From positions 18,952,501-19,016,500 of the forward strand of contig CM049417.1 of NCBI GenBank assembly GCA_026929865.2: a stretch of DNA of 64,000 bases. The letters run 5' to 3'. Made by a program: the position numbers and the translations under genes. Below are positions 1 to 11,813 of this stretch, one piece after another. Position 1 is the first letter of the stretch; every line of letters starts with the position of its first letter. The notes under the pieces are model-generated. The model was not told where the DNA came from. It ran no database searches and saw nothing but the letters and a program-made list of their open reading frames with translations. The stretch is from Hyperoplus lanceolatus. Its lineage: Eukaryota; Chordata; Actinopteri; Uranoscopiformes; Ammodytidae.

Positions 1-1722
1 TCAGCCCTTTCCAAAGTCACTGTGTCATTATACTGTATTGGTTTTCCAGTTCTGAAAATTAGCATTTAAATTGAAAGCGAAAGCCATACGGTTGGCTTTT
101 GATCTGCAGGGTTGTTTTTGGTTTCCCGTCGTGGCTAGGCACCCAGTGTAGCAGTTAGAAATGAATCAGTCCATTCCCACAAGCACAGTGACCAGTATCA
201 AGAGGCCTCACTTAAGAACTGAATTAATGAGCAGCATCCTTCTCATAGAAGACCCACAGGTGCAGCTCCCACTGACATCTGCATAGCAGCAAAAGACATT
301 GGTATAACCACAGGGTGCATACAGAAACCATTTTGGTGTCAATTTTCATTTGTGTTTGTCATCTGCAAGTTAACACAGAAATGGCTGTAACATTTTAAAA
401 ACACTGTACGAGAGCCAGTCAGCCTGCATGTAAGACTTTACACTTATATAAAACCCCTTTCACATATGCAGCCTTTCCCAGTAATGTGCTGCCATTTTTT
501 TCTGGGAAGGGGGTCGTGTGTGAATGGAAGCCAGAATACATTTTCCATCAAATCTGCTCTGGCAATTTCTGAGATCATGACCTAGTAACATTACAGGGAA
601 TATGCTGGGAAGGCTTTGGTGTGAAGAATAACCAGAACATTAGGGCACGTACTTACATCTTAACTACGAAGGAGCGCTAGTGACGTATTTAATCAGTGAT
701 TTGTTTACAACAGTTTGTACAGATTGGCCGTCAGCATCTTGGTGTTGACTCTGAAAGTGTAGTCTCTACTAGACATAGCCTTGCTACTGCTGCTACAGCT
801 CAACATGTATCACCACATATTACTTGAAGTGCCATGTTGTGTAATGGAGCTGCATGTGTAAATGATGAAAATCACTAGAGGTGCCGGGAATTTTTTTGAG
901 GTAAATCAGTATCGCAAAGATAGGTATCGATATTGATATTTACACCCCTACCAAACAGTAGTAAGGACAACAGTCTGCAGGTTGGGTGGATGTTGTCTTG
1001 GATGACACACAGGAACTGCCAGTGAAGGTGTCCTGAATGGTTTGGATCCTATTGCCCTTGATGTGCTGTGCTGTGCAGCTTTCAACACTCTCTCTTGTGA
1101 TTATGTGGAGAATAGTTTGTACCAGACTGTGATGCAGTTGGTCGGCAAGCCCCTTGTGTTGACTGTGGTGAAATGTGGCTGCCTATTCTAACCAGCTGAG
1201 CTCTACCCATCAGGTAACCTGTTTAGGTTTAAGTTCAATGCAGTCTAATACACCACAAGGTTGACAGGTGCCTATAGAATGAAGTATTATTTATTTATTT
1301 ATTTATTTAATGTATATTCCCACACACTGAGTTGATTAGAACTGCTCCGTTGCTTGTCATAGACTTTCGTCAGGAACTAAATTCACTATTTGAGTGAGCT
1401 GTATCTATCCAATGAAAAGGAATAAGCAAATGAATAGGTTTTAGAGAAGGCATGTCAGACCAAAATCATTCCAAACCTCATTCCCAAACCGGGACTAACT
1501 TCATAATAAAACGACAAATTAAGAAAAATTAATTGTTAATATGGAAACATCAAAGTTTTCAAATATAACCCAAAATATAAAGTCAGTTTTAAGTATACCT
1601 TTTAATAAATATAATATATAATGTTACTCAACAGTATACACAACACAACTTTGTGAAAACAAAGGTAACGATATTCCAATATTGAATCTACTCTCTGTTT
1701 GCTCTGGAGCAGTGTTGACCTA
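1..1722. other. Upstream non-coding DNA
   Basis: I see no gene here. The sequence is AT-rich and non-coding, with a short TTTA repeat near 1288-1310. At about 905-945 there is an ATCGATATTGATATT-like stretch that resembles the ends of fish hAT elements. It is either 5' flanking DNA or an upstream intron of kcnip4; mammalian KCNIP4 has further 5' first exons that I could not find in this window. Confidence 0.5.
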
Positions 1723-1973
1723 CAGTCCCCTATAATAGTATTGGAACGGTGAGGCCAATTCCTTTATTTTTGCTGTAGACTGGAAACATTTGGGTTTGAC
1801 ACCAAAATATGAATATGAGACAATAGATCAACATTTCAGCTTTCAATTCCAGGTATTTACATCTGGATCTGATACACAACTGAGAAGATAGCATTATTTG
1901 TAAAGGAACACCACATTTTAAGGTGTGCAAATATAATGGAACAGATAGACCTAAAATAAATTAAAATGAATAA

Positions 1974-2996
1974 GGGTGTATTCAAACTGGGAAAGTCCGC
2001 TAGTTCACTTGCTTTGGTCCAGACCAAATAGAGTTTAGATTTTACTTTTTTGGTGTGGTCCACTTTCATATTGCCCCTTTTGCAAGTGAACCAGCATTAA
2101 GAAGTAAAACCACATGTGATCTGAGTTCATTCATTCATTGGACAGACATTGTGGGGTGGAGAGAAACAGGAAGCTCAAAGTGAAAACTGCAAAATAAATA
2201 ACTGATACGACATGGGGTTAAAAATAATAAATAAATAGGCCTACATCTAGCCTATACATAAAATAAAAAAAAAAAAAATTATTGCTGTTTCATATGGTTA
2301 TAATATGTAGGCCTTTATCAATGTGTGGCTTGTAGCCTACAATGTGAAACATATTTACTGTCTTTTTGCTGCTGGACGCGCGGCTCGCGAGGAATAGGCT
2401 CAAGCTGACACACAGCTAATTTAGCCGTGTGTCAGCTGGGTGTGAGTTCGGCGCGGCTCAGCTCTAAACTGACATGAGGATAGTAGCCTATTGACGGTCC
2501 TGTAAACATGGTAAGCAAAATAAAAACACGCACTTCATACAAAGCACAGCGTGAACCTGTTGTCACTGTGCGGGAGACGCTCCCCTCTCCTTCATCTGAT
2601 CGCTGAACACATCAGCATGTTTACGCGTCCTGTCTATCAAATGTAATATATTCGCTCGGGGCTCCCGGTCAAACCACAACTAATCTTCCTAACAGTGGCG
2701 ACAACAACACTTTCCTATAATGTGAAGCTGACGGCGATTTATTAAAAAAAAGGCACAGTGCTTCCTGCAATTGGGTCGGATCGAGTCCGGACAAATTCAC
2801 ACCACAAACGAACTGCAGCAGAGTGCGTATGGAACCGCATCGAGACCACCTCTTCAGCTGGGTCTCGGAGCGTTTGTTTGGTCCGTCCCCGAGTGCGATT
2901 GCTGTATTCACACCTGTCTGAAAGATGCGCACCAAAGGCAGAAGTGCATCTGAGTTCGTTTCAACCGAACTAAACACGGCATGTGTGAATACACCC
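1974..2996. mobile_element. Insert nested in the Tc1-like left arm
   Basis: Comparing the left Tc1 arm with its inverted partner shows homology up to about 1973 and again from about 2998. Between them is foreign DNA that begins GGGTGTATTC and ends with the complement GAATACACCC. These 10-bp termini suggest a non-autonomous DNA transposon. I cannot settle the target duplication (AA or AAG are possible) or the superfamily. Short ORFs inside show no recognisable domain. Confidence 0.6.
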
Positions 2997-3213
2997 CAAG
3001 ACTTATTATTTTGTCACAAATCCTTTGCTTGCAATAACTGCGTCAAGCACATCACAACACTTTTGCATTCTTCTTTTGTGATGCTTTTCCAGGCTTTCAC
3101 CGCAGCCTCATTCAGTTGCTATTTGTTTTGTGGGGTTACTCCCTTCGGTCTCCTCTTTAGCAGGTAACATGCATGCTCTATAGCGTGTAAGTCTGGAGAT
3201 TGACTTGGCCAGT

Positions 3214-3410
3214 CTAAAACCTTCCATTTCTTGCTCCTGATGAACTCCTTGGTTGTTTTTGCAGTGTTTTTGGATCATTATCTTGCTGCATGATGAAGGA
3301 TCTTCCTATCAGTTTGGTTGCATCTTTCTTTAAATTGGCAGACCAAATGTTTCTGTAGACTTTTAAGTTCATTTTGCTGTTGCCATCATGTGTTACTGTG
3401 TTGTTGTCAA
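3214..3410 (-). pseudogene. Tc1-like transposase fragment (left arm)
   Basis: Read on the minus strand this encodes part of the Tc1 catalytic region: NSKMN, LIGRSFIMQQDNDPK, then a frameshift just after the DNDPK core where HTAK is expected, then a short tail. It mirrors the plus-strand fragment in the right arm. There is no DNA-binding half and no full catalytic triad, so it is dead. Confidence 0.75.
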
Positions 3411-3423
3411 GATGCACCTTTAC

Positions 3424-3845
3424 CAAAGTGATGGAAAGGCTAAAGTTTGGAGAAAGAAAGGATCTGCTCATGATCCCAAACATAAAGCTCATCTATGAAA
3501 CACGGTGGAGGCAATGTCATGGCTTCTTCTGGGACGGGCTCATTATTCTTCATTGATGATGTAACACATGAGGGCAACAGCAAAATGAACTCAGAAGTTT
3601 ACACAAACATTTTGTCTGCCAATTTAAAGAAATATGCAACCAAACTGATAGGAAGATCCTTCATCATGCAGCAAGATAATGACCCAAAACACACTGCAAA
3701 AACAACAAAGGAGTTAATCAGGGTCAAGAAATGGAAGGTTTTAGACTGGCCAAGTCAATCTCCAGAGTTAAACCCTATAGAGCATGCATTTGACCATTTT
3801 CTGCTAAAGAGGAGTAACCCGCCAAAACAAACAGAAAACAACTGA
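3424..3845 (+). pseudogene. Tc1-like transposase C-terminal fragment (right arm)
   Basis: The plus strand encodes the C-terminal half of a Tc1/mariner DDE transposase. A KVWRKKGSAHDPKH segment lies in one frame, then after a frameshift an uninterrupted run begins KHGGGNVMASSGTG, continues through MQQDNDPKHTAK (second catalytic Asp) and reaches WPSQSPELNPIEH (third acidic position). It stops after about 116 codons. The N-terminal paired-type DNA-binding domain is absent. The GGGNVMA and DNDPKHTA motifs are hallmarks of the family. Confidence 0.85.
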
Positions 3846-4221
3846 AAAAGGCTGCGGTGAAAGCCTGGAAAAGCATCACAAAAGAAGAATGCAAAAGTTT
3901 GGTGATGTCAATGGGTCACAGGCTTGATGCAGTTATTGCAAGAGAAGAATTTGCAACAAAATAGTAAGTTTTATTCACTTTAATTTATTTTATATCTATC
4001 TGTTCCTATACTTTTGTTCACCTTAAAATGTGGTGTTCCTTTAAAAATAATGCTATCTTATGTGTTGTGTATCAGATCCAGATGTAAATACCTGGAAATG
4101 AAAGCTGTAATGTTGATCTATTGTCTCATATTCATCTTTTGGTGTCAAACCCAAATGTTTCCAGTCTACAGCAAAAATAAAGGAATTGGCCTCACCGTTC
4201 CAATACTTGCATAGTGGACTG

Positions 4222-4984
4222 TATATGTGCGAGCTTCTCCTGGGTTGCTTCCCTCTGGTTCTGGGCTTTGAATTGTGGATTCTTGCTGTTTCCACTTGAT
4301 GGCAGCATCATCAAACAATGAAGCTTCATGCTGATAGAACAGATGTCTTCTTCTTTAAACACATACAAATAATGTTATGTAAAAAATCTCTTTTGACATC
4401 ATCATCATTATCATATTACATGTTGGACGTGTCACATTCTCATTCATCAAAATCTTATCAAATGGGTCAAAATGTCTCCGATTACTACTGTGCATATGCA
4501 GTTAAGCAATGGCTATTCTTCTTAATGATTTGAAATACTTATTGAGCAAGATTTCACTCTTCATTCAGTCTTGCACAAAAAAAATTGCAAGCCAAATGAT
4601 ATTGTTTTCTATTGAAACAGAAACAAGAGCTTGATTGATTTGATTGCATGCATGTGACTTTATATACGTTTATGTTCTCTTCCCAAGAGGATTTCGTGCA
4701 CGACAAATTTGACTACAAACTGATTGCACTGCAATCCATTACAGGGAGACGCCCCCCCCTCCTCCCCCAAATTACATTCATTAGCAATGAACAGTGTTAT
4801 TTGAAGGTTACAGGGCACTGGGGCCTTCTCATGTCCTTTCTCCAATCAAATGAAGGACATTAACTTACTTCAATGTCACAAAGCAGCACTGAGCTTTGTC
4901 TGGAGATAGGAACTCAATTGTATCTTAATAAGGAAACCGATTGTCCCTATCCATTGTGTTTAATTAATTATTGTCACACGGTTT
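4222..4984. other. Non-coding stretch, nothing recognised
   Basis: No gene, repeat boundary or RNA gene is recognised. Short ORFs of up to about 80 codons show no domain and no codon bias I would trust. A C-rich run lies near 4750-4770. Confidence 0.4.
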
Positions 4985-4989
4985 TCTTT

Positions 4990-5882
4990 CAAAGTTGTTT
5001 TTATTAAATGACAATTGCAAAGAAATTGCAGCACAATGAGTTACACATTTTTTCCCCTTTTTTACCCAGAACACACCCCACCCACATCCCACCCTCACAT
5101 CCAACCACACACAATCCTGCACTAAGAAGTGAGTACACAAAATAATACAAAACATTAGAAATGGCAGAAACGAAGTACACACTCCAAGAAACAAAAACAA
5201 ACAGCCAACATAAAACAAAAAACATAAAGAAATAAAATTAAATCAAATAAAAGAGGGGAGGAGGTAGCTACTCTTCTATAGTTATTGTTGGTTTTTTAAA
5301 ATAATTTAGGAAGGGGCGCCAAATTCTGTCAAATTTATTCTCGGATCCCTGGGTAGTGTAACGTATTTTCTCTAAATTCATACATGACATAATGTTTCTA
5401 ATCCAGTGTGAGTGGGAAGGAGGAGCAGGATCTTTCCACTTGAGTAAGATAACCCTACGAGCAAGTAATGATGTAAAGGCCAGTACCTTCAGCTTCACTT
5501 TAGGCAAGCCCGAATTTGGAGCAATGCCAAAAATTGCAGTGAAAGGGTTCGGCTCAATTTGATGCTGAAGTACTTCAGAGATTGTTTGAAAAACTGTCCA
5601 GAACTCAGTAAAGGTGGGACACAACCAGTACATGTGAAAGAGTGATGCCGGTGCGCTCTTACAGCTATCACAGGTCGGGTCTACATCGGGGAACATACGA
5701 GCTAATTTAGTTTTAGATATGTGGATACGATGTACTACTTTAAATTGCACAAGAGCATGTCGGGCGCACATGGAGGTAGAGTGTATCCGATCCAGGACTG
5801 AATCCCACATGTGATCTGTGAAGGCAGAACCTAGGTCCTGCTCCCACAGGGTTCTTATAGCTGCTAATGAGGGGCTATGCAA
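4990..5882 (-). pseudogene. L1-like LINE ORF2 C-terminus with 3' UTR
   Basis: A 204-codon minus-strand ORF at 5268-5882 matches the C-terminal, post-reverse-transcriptase part of fish L1-like ORF2. It begins with a WEQDLG segment, contains a conserved RIHISKTKLARMFP stretch, and carries a CDSCK...HMYWLCP cysteine-histidine cluster typical of the L1 C-terminus. The stretch 4990-5267 would be the 3' UTR, with an ATTTAATAAAAA-like tail on the minus strand. The RT domain is missing, so this is a truncated, inactive copy. It is probably part of the same old insertion as the fragment at 7127-7345. Confidence 0.75.
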
Positions 5883-6298
5883 CTTCGAAATAAGGTTGAA
5901 AAATACAGAAATTTAACTTATTATTAAGTTATTGTTCTTACCGGCTTTAAAATAAAAGTCAACTCAGGTTTGGCTAATAACAGGCTTTTAATGTGAAGGT
6001 GCACAGGAAATGTTCTTTGCACACGCGCTAACTCAACTGTGTGCCGTCTCCTTCCGGTTATTACCGTTGTTGAAGTGTATTAATCGTCGCACAAGCACAG
6101 GTCCCGAGCACACATCTTTCACCAGCCAAAGTGGAGAATGGACTCAATAACTTACTTGCCTAAGACTACATTTACCCGAATTTGGAGAGTGTTAATGTAG
6201 AGCCCTCTAAGCAGTGTTGTGCAGCACTCCTCTGTGTCTCAGACGGACAGCATATGCTCATTAGCAATCTGTCGCACTCGTGCTAGTGGAATTGTATA
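5883..6298. other. Unassigned segment between L1 fragment and MITE
   Basis: I recognise no coding sequence. Homology to the L1-like ORF stops at about 5882, and the sequence up to the MITE at 6299 does not read as LINE protein. It may be another insert or a rearranged junction. Confidence 0.35.
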
Positions 6299-7062
6299 GA
6301 GCTGTTAAGCGGAAGTCACTCACTTCCGGGGCATGGGGCCTATCGGCTCGAAAAATTACAACGGTAGTCAATGGAAAGAAATGTATTATTTTCTGGTCCC
6401 AGTCATGAAATGCCTTCGATTACACATATCGTATTGTATGGATTTAGATGGTATTTTTTCGTGCAAAGAATGGAACAATTTAGCGAGTAGAAGCTGGATA
6501 CGGTCAGGTTTTGTGCAGAGCGCTTTTGTGGACTACAGCTCTTCGCTGCTCTTGACACTTATGATATACGTCACCACCACTCGCACCCGCTTAGCTCAGA
6601 AACATGGCTGTGTCTTTAATGCACTTTACCGCCTTCTTTCAATGACAAGACAAAAGTCTTCAGCGTGGCGAAAACGACTACACAAGTGGACATGTGGAGA
6701 GTTTCAATTTCTCGAGTGGGGAGATTGTTGGCGTTGTCCACGCCAGCCATTAGCATTAGCATTAGCACTGTCAGTCGAGAAGTGGAGGGAATGTGTTGAG
6801 GTGACGTCACAGAGGCGACAAGACTTGTAGTTGTTCTCGTAACATTTTTTCAAAAGCCATTAGACGAATAATCATACAACATACCATCGAACTCTTCACA
6901 TGAAAAATGATCATTTAGACCTATACAAAACATATATGTAATCCAGGGCATTTAATGACTGGGACCAGAAAATAGTAGATTACTTTCCATAGACTCCCAT
7001 TCATTTTTTTTCAGCCGATAAGCCCCATGCCCCGTAATTCCGCCACTTCCGCTTAACAGCTC
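6299..7062. mobile_element. Inverted-repeat MITE with ~105-bp TIRs
   Basis: The left end GAGCTGTTAAGCGGAAGT is matched by its reverse complement at 7045-7062. Similarity continues inward for about 105 bp, through GGGGCATGGGGC and TTTCTGGTCCCAGTCAT on the left and their complements on the right. The interior holds a 165-codon ORF (6333-6830) with no recognisable domain, part of which is the TIR itself, so I do not call a gene. It separates two L1-like fragments. Confidence 0.8.
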
Positions 7063-7126
7063 CCATCATCGCACGTGATCAATTTCAGTAGCAAATGCGA
7101 TCAAAACTGTCGCACTGTACAGCCCT

Positions 7127-7345
7127 GCTTTCAGGGCTTCCCAAATTGTTGCATTGGACACATCTGGTGTTTTATTTATACTCAAAAAAGTTTTAATATG
7201 TGTAGAGATGTGTGAAAGAAAACTCTCGTCTGTGAGCAACAATGGATCCAGTCTCCACTGCCTTCTTGTATACTCAACATCAGAGAAAGCCAATTGAAGG
7301 AGCAGAGGAGCGTGATCTGAGATCACAATACTTTCATAACTGCAT
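7127..7345 (-). pseudogene. L1-like LINE ORF2 endonuclease-linker fragment
   Basis: On the minus strand this encodes YESIVISDHAPLLLQ, where SDH is the C-terminal catalytic motif of the AP-type endonuclease, followed by WRLDPLLLTDESF and a linker reaching WEALKAG. This is the endonuclease-RT boundary of an L1-like ORF2. Reading frame is lost on both sides, and AT-rich simple sequence follows (7346-7440). With 4990-5882 it represents a LINE that has lost its RT. Confidence 0.65.
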
Positions 7346-7601
7346 GACTTCAATACAATCAATACAATATAATACAATTCAACACAATATAATATACTAT
7401 AATATAATACAATATAATATATATATATATAAAAAAAGCAATAGCCTAAAAATATAAAACAATGCAACGTATAGTTTAGTTGTATTTAGGTTATTATAAT
7501 GAATTACACAGTTATAGTTTGATTATACTTATACATTACTATATACTTTCCATACATTCTATTCCATATTACATAGTGCACAGTGTTACCATATAAATAT
7601 A

Positions 7602-8447
7602 CACTCAACAAAAATATAAACGCAACACTTTTGTTTTTGCTCCCATTTTTCATGAGATGGACTTAAAGATCTAAAATTCATTCCAGATACACAATTGTAC
7701 CATTTCTCTCTAAATGTGTGATAGTGAGCACTTCTGCTTTGCTGAGATAATCCATCCCACCTCACAGGTGTGCCACATCAAGATGCTGATCTGACATCAT
7801 GATTAGTGCACAGGTGTGCCTTAGACTGTCCACAATAAAAGGCCACTCTGAAATGTGCATTTTTTTTTGCTTTATTGGGGGTCTGGGGACTCAGAACCAG
7901 TCAGTATCTGGTGTGACCACCATTTGCCTCATGCAGTGCAACACATCTTCTTCGCATAGAGTTGATCAGATTGTCAATTGTGGCCTGTGGAATGTTGGTC
8001 CACTCCTCTTCAATGGCTGTGCGAAGTTGCTGGAGATGGCTTATGGTGGAGAAATGAACATTCAATGCACGAGCAACAGATCTGGTTGACATTCCTGCTG
8101 TCAGCATGCCAATTGCACGCTCCCTCAATGCTTGTGGCATCTGTGGCATTTTGCTGTGAGACAAAACTGCACATTTCAGGGTGGCCTTTTATTGTGGACA
8201 GTCTAAGGCACACCTGTGCACTAATCATGATGTCAGATCAGCATCTTGATGTGGCACACCTGTGAGGTGGGATGGATTATCTCAGCAAAGCAGAGGTGCT
8301 CACTATCACACATTTAGACAGATTTGTGAACAATGTTTGAGAGAAATGGTACAATTGTGTATCTGGAATGAATTTTAGATCTTTAAGTCCATCTCATGAA
8401 AAATGGGAGCAAAAACAAAAGTGTTGCGTTTATATTTTTGTTGAGTG
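7602..8447. mobile_element. Tc1/IS630-type transposon, internally deleted
   Basis: It is flanked by TA (7600-7601 and 8448-8449) and begins CACTCAACAAAAATATAAAC, with the complement at the right end. The TIRs are about 265 bp; the left one lacks about 27 bp present in the right. The core carries the remains of a transposase on the minus strand. Elements with these ends are abundant in fish. Confidence 0.9.
7901..8164 (-). pseudogene. Deleted Tc1/IS630 transposase (HTH plus tail)
   Basis: The 87-codon ORF starts MSHSKMPQMPQALRERAIGM and continues MSTRSVARALNVHFSTISHL, a clear helix-turn-helix of the Tc1/IS630 DNA-binding domain (about residues 10-45). It then jumps directly into a C-terminal tail containing EEEWTNIPQATIDNLINSM. 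The whole DDE catalytic core is missing, but the frame is open across the deletion. It cannot transpose, but could make a small DNA-binding protein if transcribed. Confidence 0.7.
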
Positions 8448-9285
8448 TATATCAACATTTTACTGGGGACTCCCTCTATATGCAAGTGCAATACATTTCC
8501 TTGTATTGATTTCCACAGTTAGTTTGATTATAGTTAGTTAGTATTATTACGTTTAGAGTTATTGATAAAGAAGAAGAAGAAGAAGAAGAAAAACAACAAA
8601 TAAACAAACAAACAAAAGGATGACTGATCACTGAGCTAGTAAAGGTCACATATCAGGCTCATTTTCTGGTTCAAAATCATATTTTGGGTTTCTACTAGAA
8701 GCTGTTTGTATGGTGTAGTGTCCAAAATAAACTTTATTTTTTTCACTATGCCATTTAGTGGAGGTCCTGGGTAAGATTTGTATGCGCTTTTCTCATACCT
8801 TGGGGACCCATATTAATAACAATAGAATTAGGTGACCTTTCAACTTTGGGACTGCTCATGTGATACTCCTATGACCCAGTGCATTTTTCATACCCTGCCG
8901 CCTACAGTACAATGCTCCCAATGCTTTGAACAACACAATACAATGCGTCACACTGGCAACAACCATCATCACCAATCACTCACTGATTGATACAGCATAC
9001 TGTGTGCTTGATGACTTGCATAAACCTCGATTATTTTCATTACCGTCAGCCAAGGGGCCTTGATTACACCCTATGCAAAGCTGTGAGGTGCTTGTAGAGC
9101 AGATGCTGGTAAAGTGGAGAAAGTTTATCTGAGATTAGCGGCCATTTTCTGATATCAGTGTTGAGTAGATTGATTGCATTATTTTAATATTCAAAAACTC
9201 CCAATAGTCATTATTTTCCTGTCCGATTATCATATGTTGTTATGTTGGCGCTTCCTACACAGTTGCCTGTCTTGTAATTTCCAAA

Positions 9286-9286
<1 letters not shown>
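8448..9286. other. Non-coding stretch
   Basis: No gene is recognised. A short (GAA)n tract lies at about 8570-8590. The rest is unique-looking non-coding DNA. Confidence 0.4.

Positions 9287-9373
<87 letters not shown>
9287..9373. repeat. (AC)n microsatellite
   Basis: About 87 bp of uninterrupted AC dinucleotide repeat. It explains the histidine/threonine run in one reading frame; not coding. Confidence 0.97.
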
Positions 9374-9376
<3 letters not shown>

Positions 9377-9990
9377 TTCACTCTAGGGCCACAGGAGCTA
9401 TATTTGGCTGTTGCTCAGCTGCAAAAAAAAATAAAAAAAGTAACTGATTGTGGGCTAAATGAGCTGGTCAGTAGCATGCGCGGCGCAGAGGTTGTTTCCA
9501 TGGTAAATCCCTGTCCAAACAATTCCCCTTTGAGCTGACAGGCTGTGGAGATGAAATGTGGTAACAGTTCCATCCCAGAGCGAGGCTGTGCTAGAGACCT
9601 TATCTGTGTGGCAGCTTTGAATCATAGTACTTCATTTGGCACTTTTTCTTTCTACAGCAGGCAAGGAGTGTCCTGGCAGAGTCACCTTGCTGTGTTTTTT
9701 GGAGCAGTCCATGGTTGATTTTACCTTTCATGAAGTACATGTTAAGCTTTGATATAAGCCACAAACCCTTTTTCCTCTGCTTTTGGCCGGCAGATATGAT
9801 ACATTTGTTTGGCCCAATTCTAAGACACATCCAGGTCACACTGTTAATCCTGGAAATGACAGTGATTGATGCCAGTGTGTTTATTGATACAGTGAATGGG
9901 GGAAACTGGTATTAATATTCTGGATTTGAAAGGCACACAGAGGACTACTTCAATATTGTATATGTTGAAATCTTAATGTATCTTATTTTT

Positions 9991-10322
9991 TTAAAGGTGG
10001 AGTCAGCTATTGAGGAGAATGCTCGTAAAAAAAAATCGGTGAATATCTCCTCACGATCCGATACCTGTACGGACTGTTTGTGAGTGAAAAAAAAAAATCT
10101 GATGTAAATACACAGCCTAGGATCTGTAAACTGGTATGTAAACAAATTTGGGCCCACCTTAGTTAGATAAATGCTCTTTTACAGAGCCTAGGCTGTATAT
10201 TAACACTGGATTTGTTGTCATTGTGCACACACAGAATGTACAGGTAGCGGATCGTGAGGAGGTATTCACTGATTTTGACCAAAAAAAACGTTTTGTTCCA
10301 GAATTGCCGACTCCACCTTTAA
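9991..10322. mobile_element. Palindromic MITE, 'AAAGGTGGAGTC' family, copy 1
   Basis: The ends are TTAAAGGTGGAGTCAGC and its near complement GCCGACTCCACCTTTAA. The body is also near-palindromic: an ACAGCCTAGGATCTGTAAAC block is met later by ACAGAGCCTAGGCTGT. Related copies in this window lie at 16144, 47915, 50371, 55121 and 62855, with a one-sided remnant at about 11200-11281. No ORF. Confidence 0.85.
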
Positions 10323-11480
10323 TACTGGATATTGGGGGGGGACGACTATTTAAAATCTAAACCAGTGCTATCAACTAAGAGAATCAGGATACACCAGATT
10401 AATTATTTTTCTCTGTCTGAAGCTGACACCTGCAGAGTATTTTCTTTGCGTTGTCTTTCTCTCTATGACCTCTCCCTCTGTCATCTCTCCCTTCAGCTCT
10501 TGTGCTTTATTTTAAATCCAGGGGGATGGGGAGGTCACACACAGGTTACTTCCACAGCTGACATTGTACAACCATCAGTCTGCCCTCAGCTTCTGTGTGT
10601 AGTCTCACTCTCAACTAAATCATAGCCGTTAATAGTCCCCTCAACAGAGTCTATTCTCAAAGTGGAATGAGAATAGCAAGACACCGCATGGCGTATTGGA
10701 TGGTGTTCTTTGTGCCAGAGAGATTGCTGCAGCACTTGGGCTGTGATTTGCTGCTATTATTACGACAGGGAATCAATTTGTGATAAACTGTGCCTTTTTC
10801 AGACCATAGGGATAATGTGGGTTAGTATATATTCACAGACGTCTGTTAAGCTTTTTCTATATTTATTTCTATTGACTGAAGTATTTTGCATGTCCTGAAT
10901 ATATTGATTTTTCTTCTCACTTTTATGGAAAACTGATGAAGAGGAGATGCTGCTATATTTTTTCATACCAGCAAACATTCTTATATAGAGATTAGAAAGT
11001 TTTCATTTATTTAACGAGATTAAGAGTCCAAAAACATGCTAGTGGCTGTGTGAGGCTACACTTTAAGCTACTATGCTAACATGTTGCTTGAATGCTGACG
11101 TTTAGAATGTAAAATGTTCAGCGTGGTCACCTTCATAGTTTAGCCTCATTAGGCAAGCTAACATTTGATTATAATAACCACCTTGTACAGAGTACAGCTG
11201 ACGAGAGGAGATATTAACTCATTTTGACAAAGTGATTTATTGACGACAAGCTTTTTCAAGAAGCCCCGACTCCACCTTCAACCCCTCACCCTTTCATTTA
11301 AAATGAAACATTTTGGTGGCACCAAAGTGAAAGTCGGGGGATGAATTATAATTTCCTCTTGACCATGAATGTCGATACAAAATGTCTTGGTAATCCATGT
11401 AAGATATTTCAGCCAGGGTCAAAAACAAGTATCTCATTTGTTTTCAGGCTCATATCAGGCTCATATATAGTTATATAATA
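10323..11480. other. Non-coding upstream DNA with a MITE remnant
   Basis: No gene is recognised. At about 11200-11281 there is a one-sided remnant of the AAAGGTGGAGTC MITE family, ending CCCCGACTCCACCTTCAA. The remainder lies 5' of the KIS first exon. Confidence 0.5.
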
Positions 11481-11720
11481 GTGAGCACAGACGTTGGTTC
11501 TTTGGACCTTTGCAACCCAGTCAAACCCAGGCACGTCTCTATATGTCAAAGAAACTGGTGGTTCACATCTCCTGTTCTCCTTCTCCAGGCTTCCCCCGAA
11601 AATCATAACTCTTCCTCACAATCATCCATTTCACCAATTTATTCCCCATTCCCACCTCCTTGGCTTTCCACCTTGCCACTCCACCTCCCGCCTCCTTCCT
11701 CTCTCATCCTCACATCCCTT

Positions 11721-11774
11721 CTCTCCCTCCCTCCCTCCCTCCCTCCCTCCCTCCCTGCCTCCTTCCCTCCCTCT
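11721..11774. promoter_or_regulatory. TCCC tract upstream of the KIS first exon
   Basis: About nine consecutive TCCC units and variants lie 127 bp before the first ATG of the KIS exon. The minus strand is a run of GGGA units with more than four G-triplets, so it could form a G-quadruplex. It may lie in the promoter or 5' UTR; the transcription start is not visible. A similar tract precedes the second first exon. Confidence 0.45.
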
Positions 11775-11813
11775 CGGACTAGTGGCGGTCTCTCTCTCCG
11801 GTCAAACCCAGAC

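Larger units (their letters stand above)
1723..4221. mobile_element. Tc1-like transposon, palindromic derivative
   Basis: The element is bounded by TA on both sides (1721-1722 and 4222-4223) and starts CAGTCC and ends GGACTG. The terminal inverted repeats are about 205 bp (1723-1928 and 4014-4221) and highly similar; each translates to the same 66-codon shadow ORF. Unlike an ordinary Tc1 element, both halves carry the 3' part of a transposase gene in opposite orientations, so the copy is a long inverted duplication centred near 3400. The left arm is interrupted by an unrelated insert of about 1 kb. TA target duplication and long inverted repeats are family knowledge; the head-to-head structure is read directly. 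Confidence 0.85.

Noticed and set aside
6333-6830. 165-codon ORF
   Set aside because: It lies inside an inverted-repeat MITE, begins in the TIR and has no domain or intron signals.
4990-7345. A single intact L1 element split only by a MITE
   Set aside because: The two pieces encode the endonuclease end and the extreme C-terminus; the RT domain is missing, so there was also a deletion or separate truncation.
9287-9373. CRISPR-like direct repeats
   Set aside because: All short direct repeats here are eukaryotic microsatellites without spacers.
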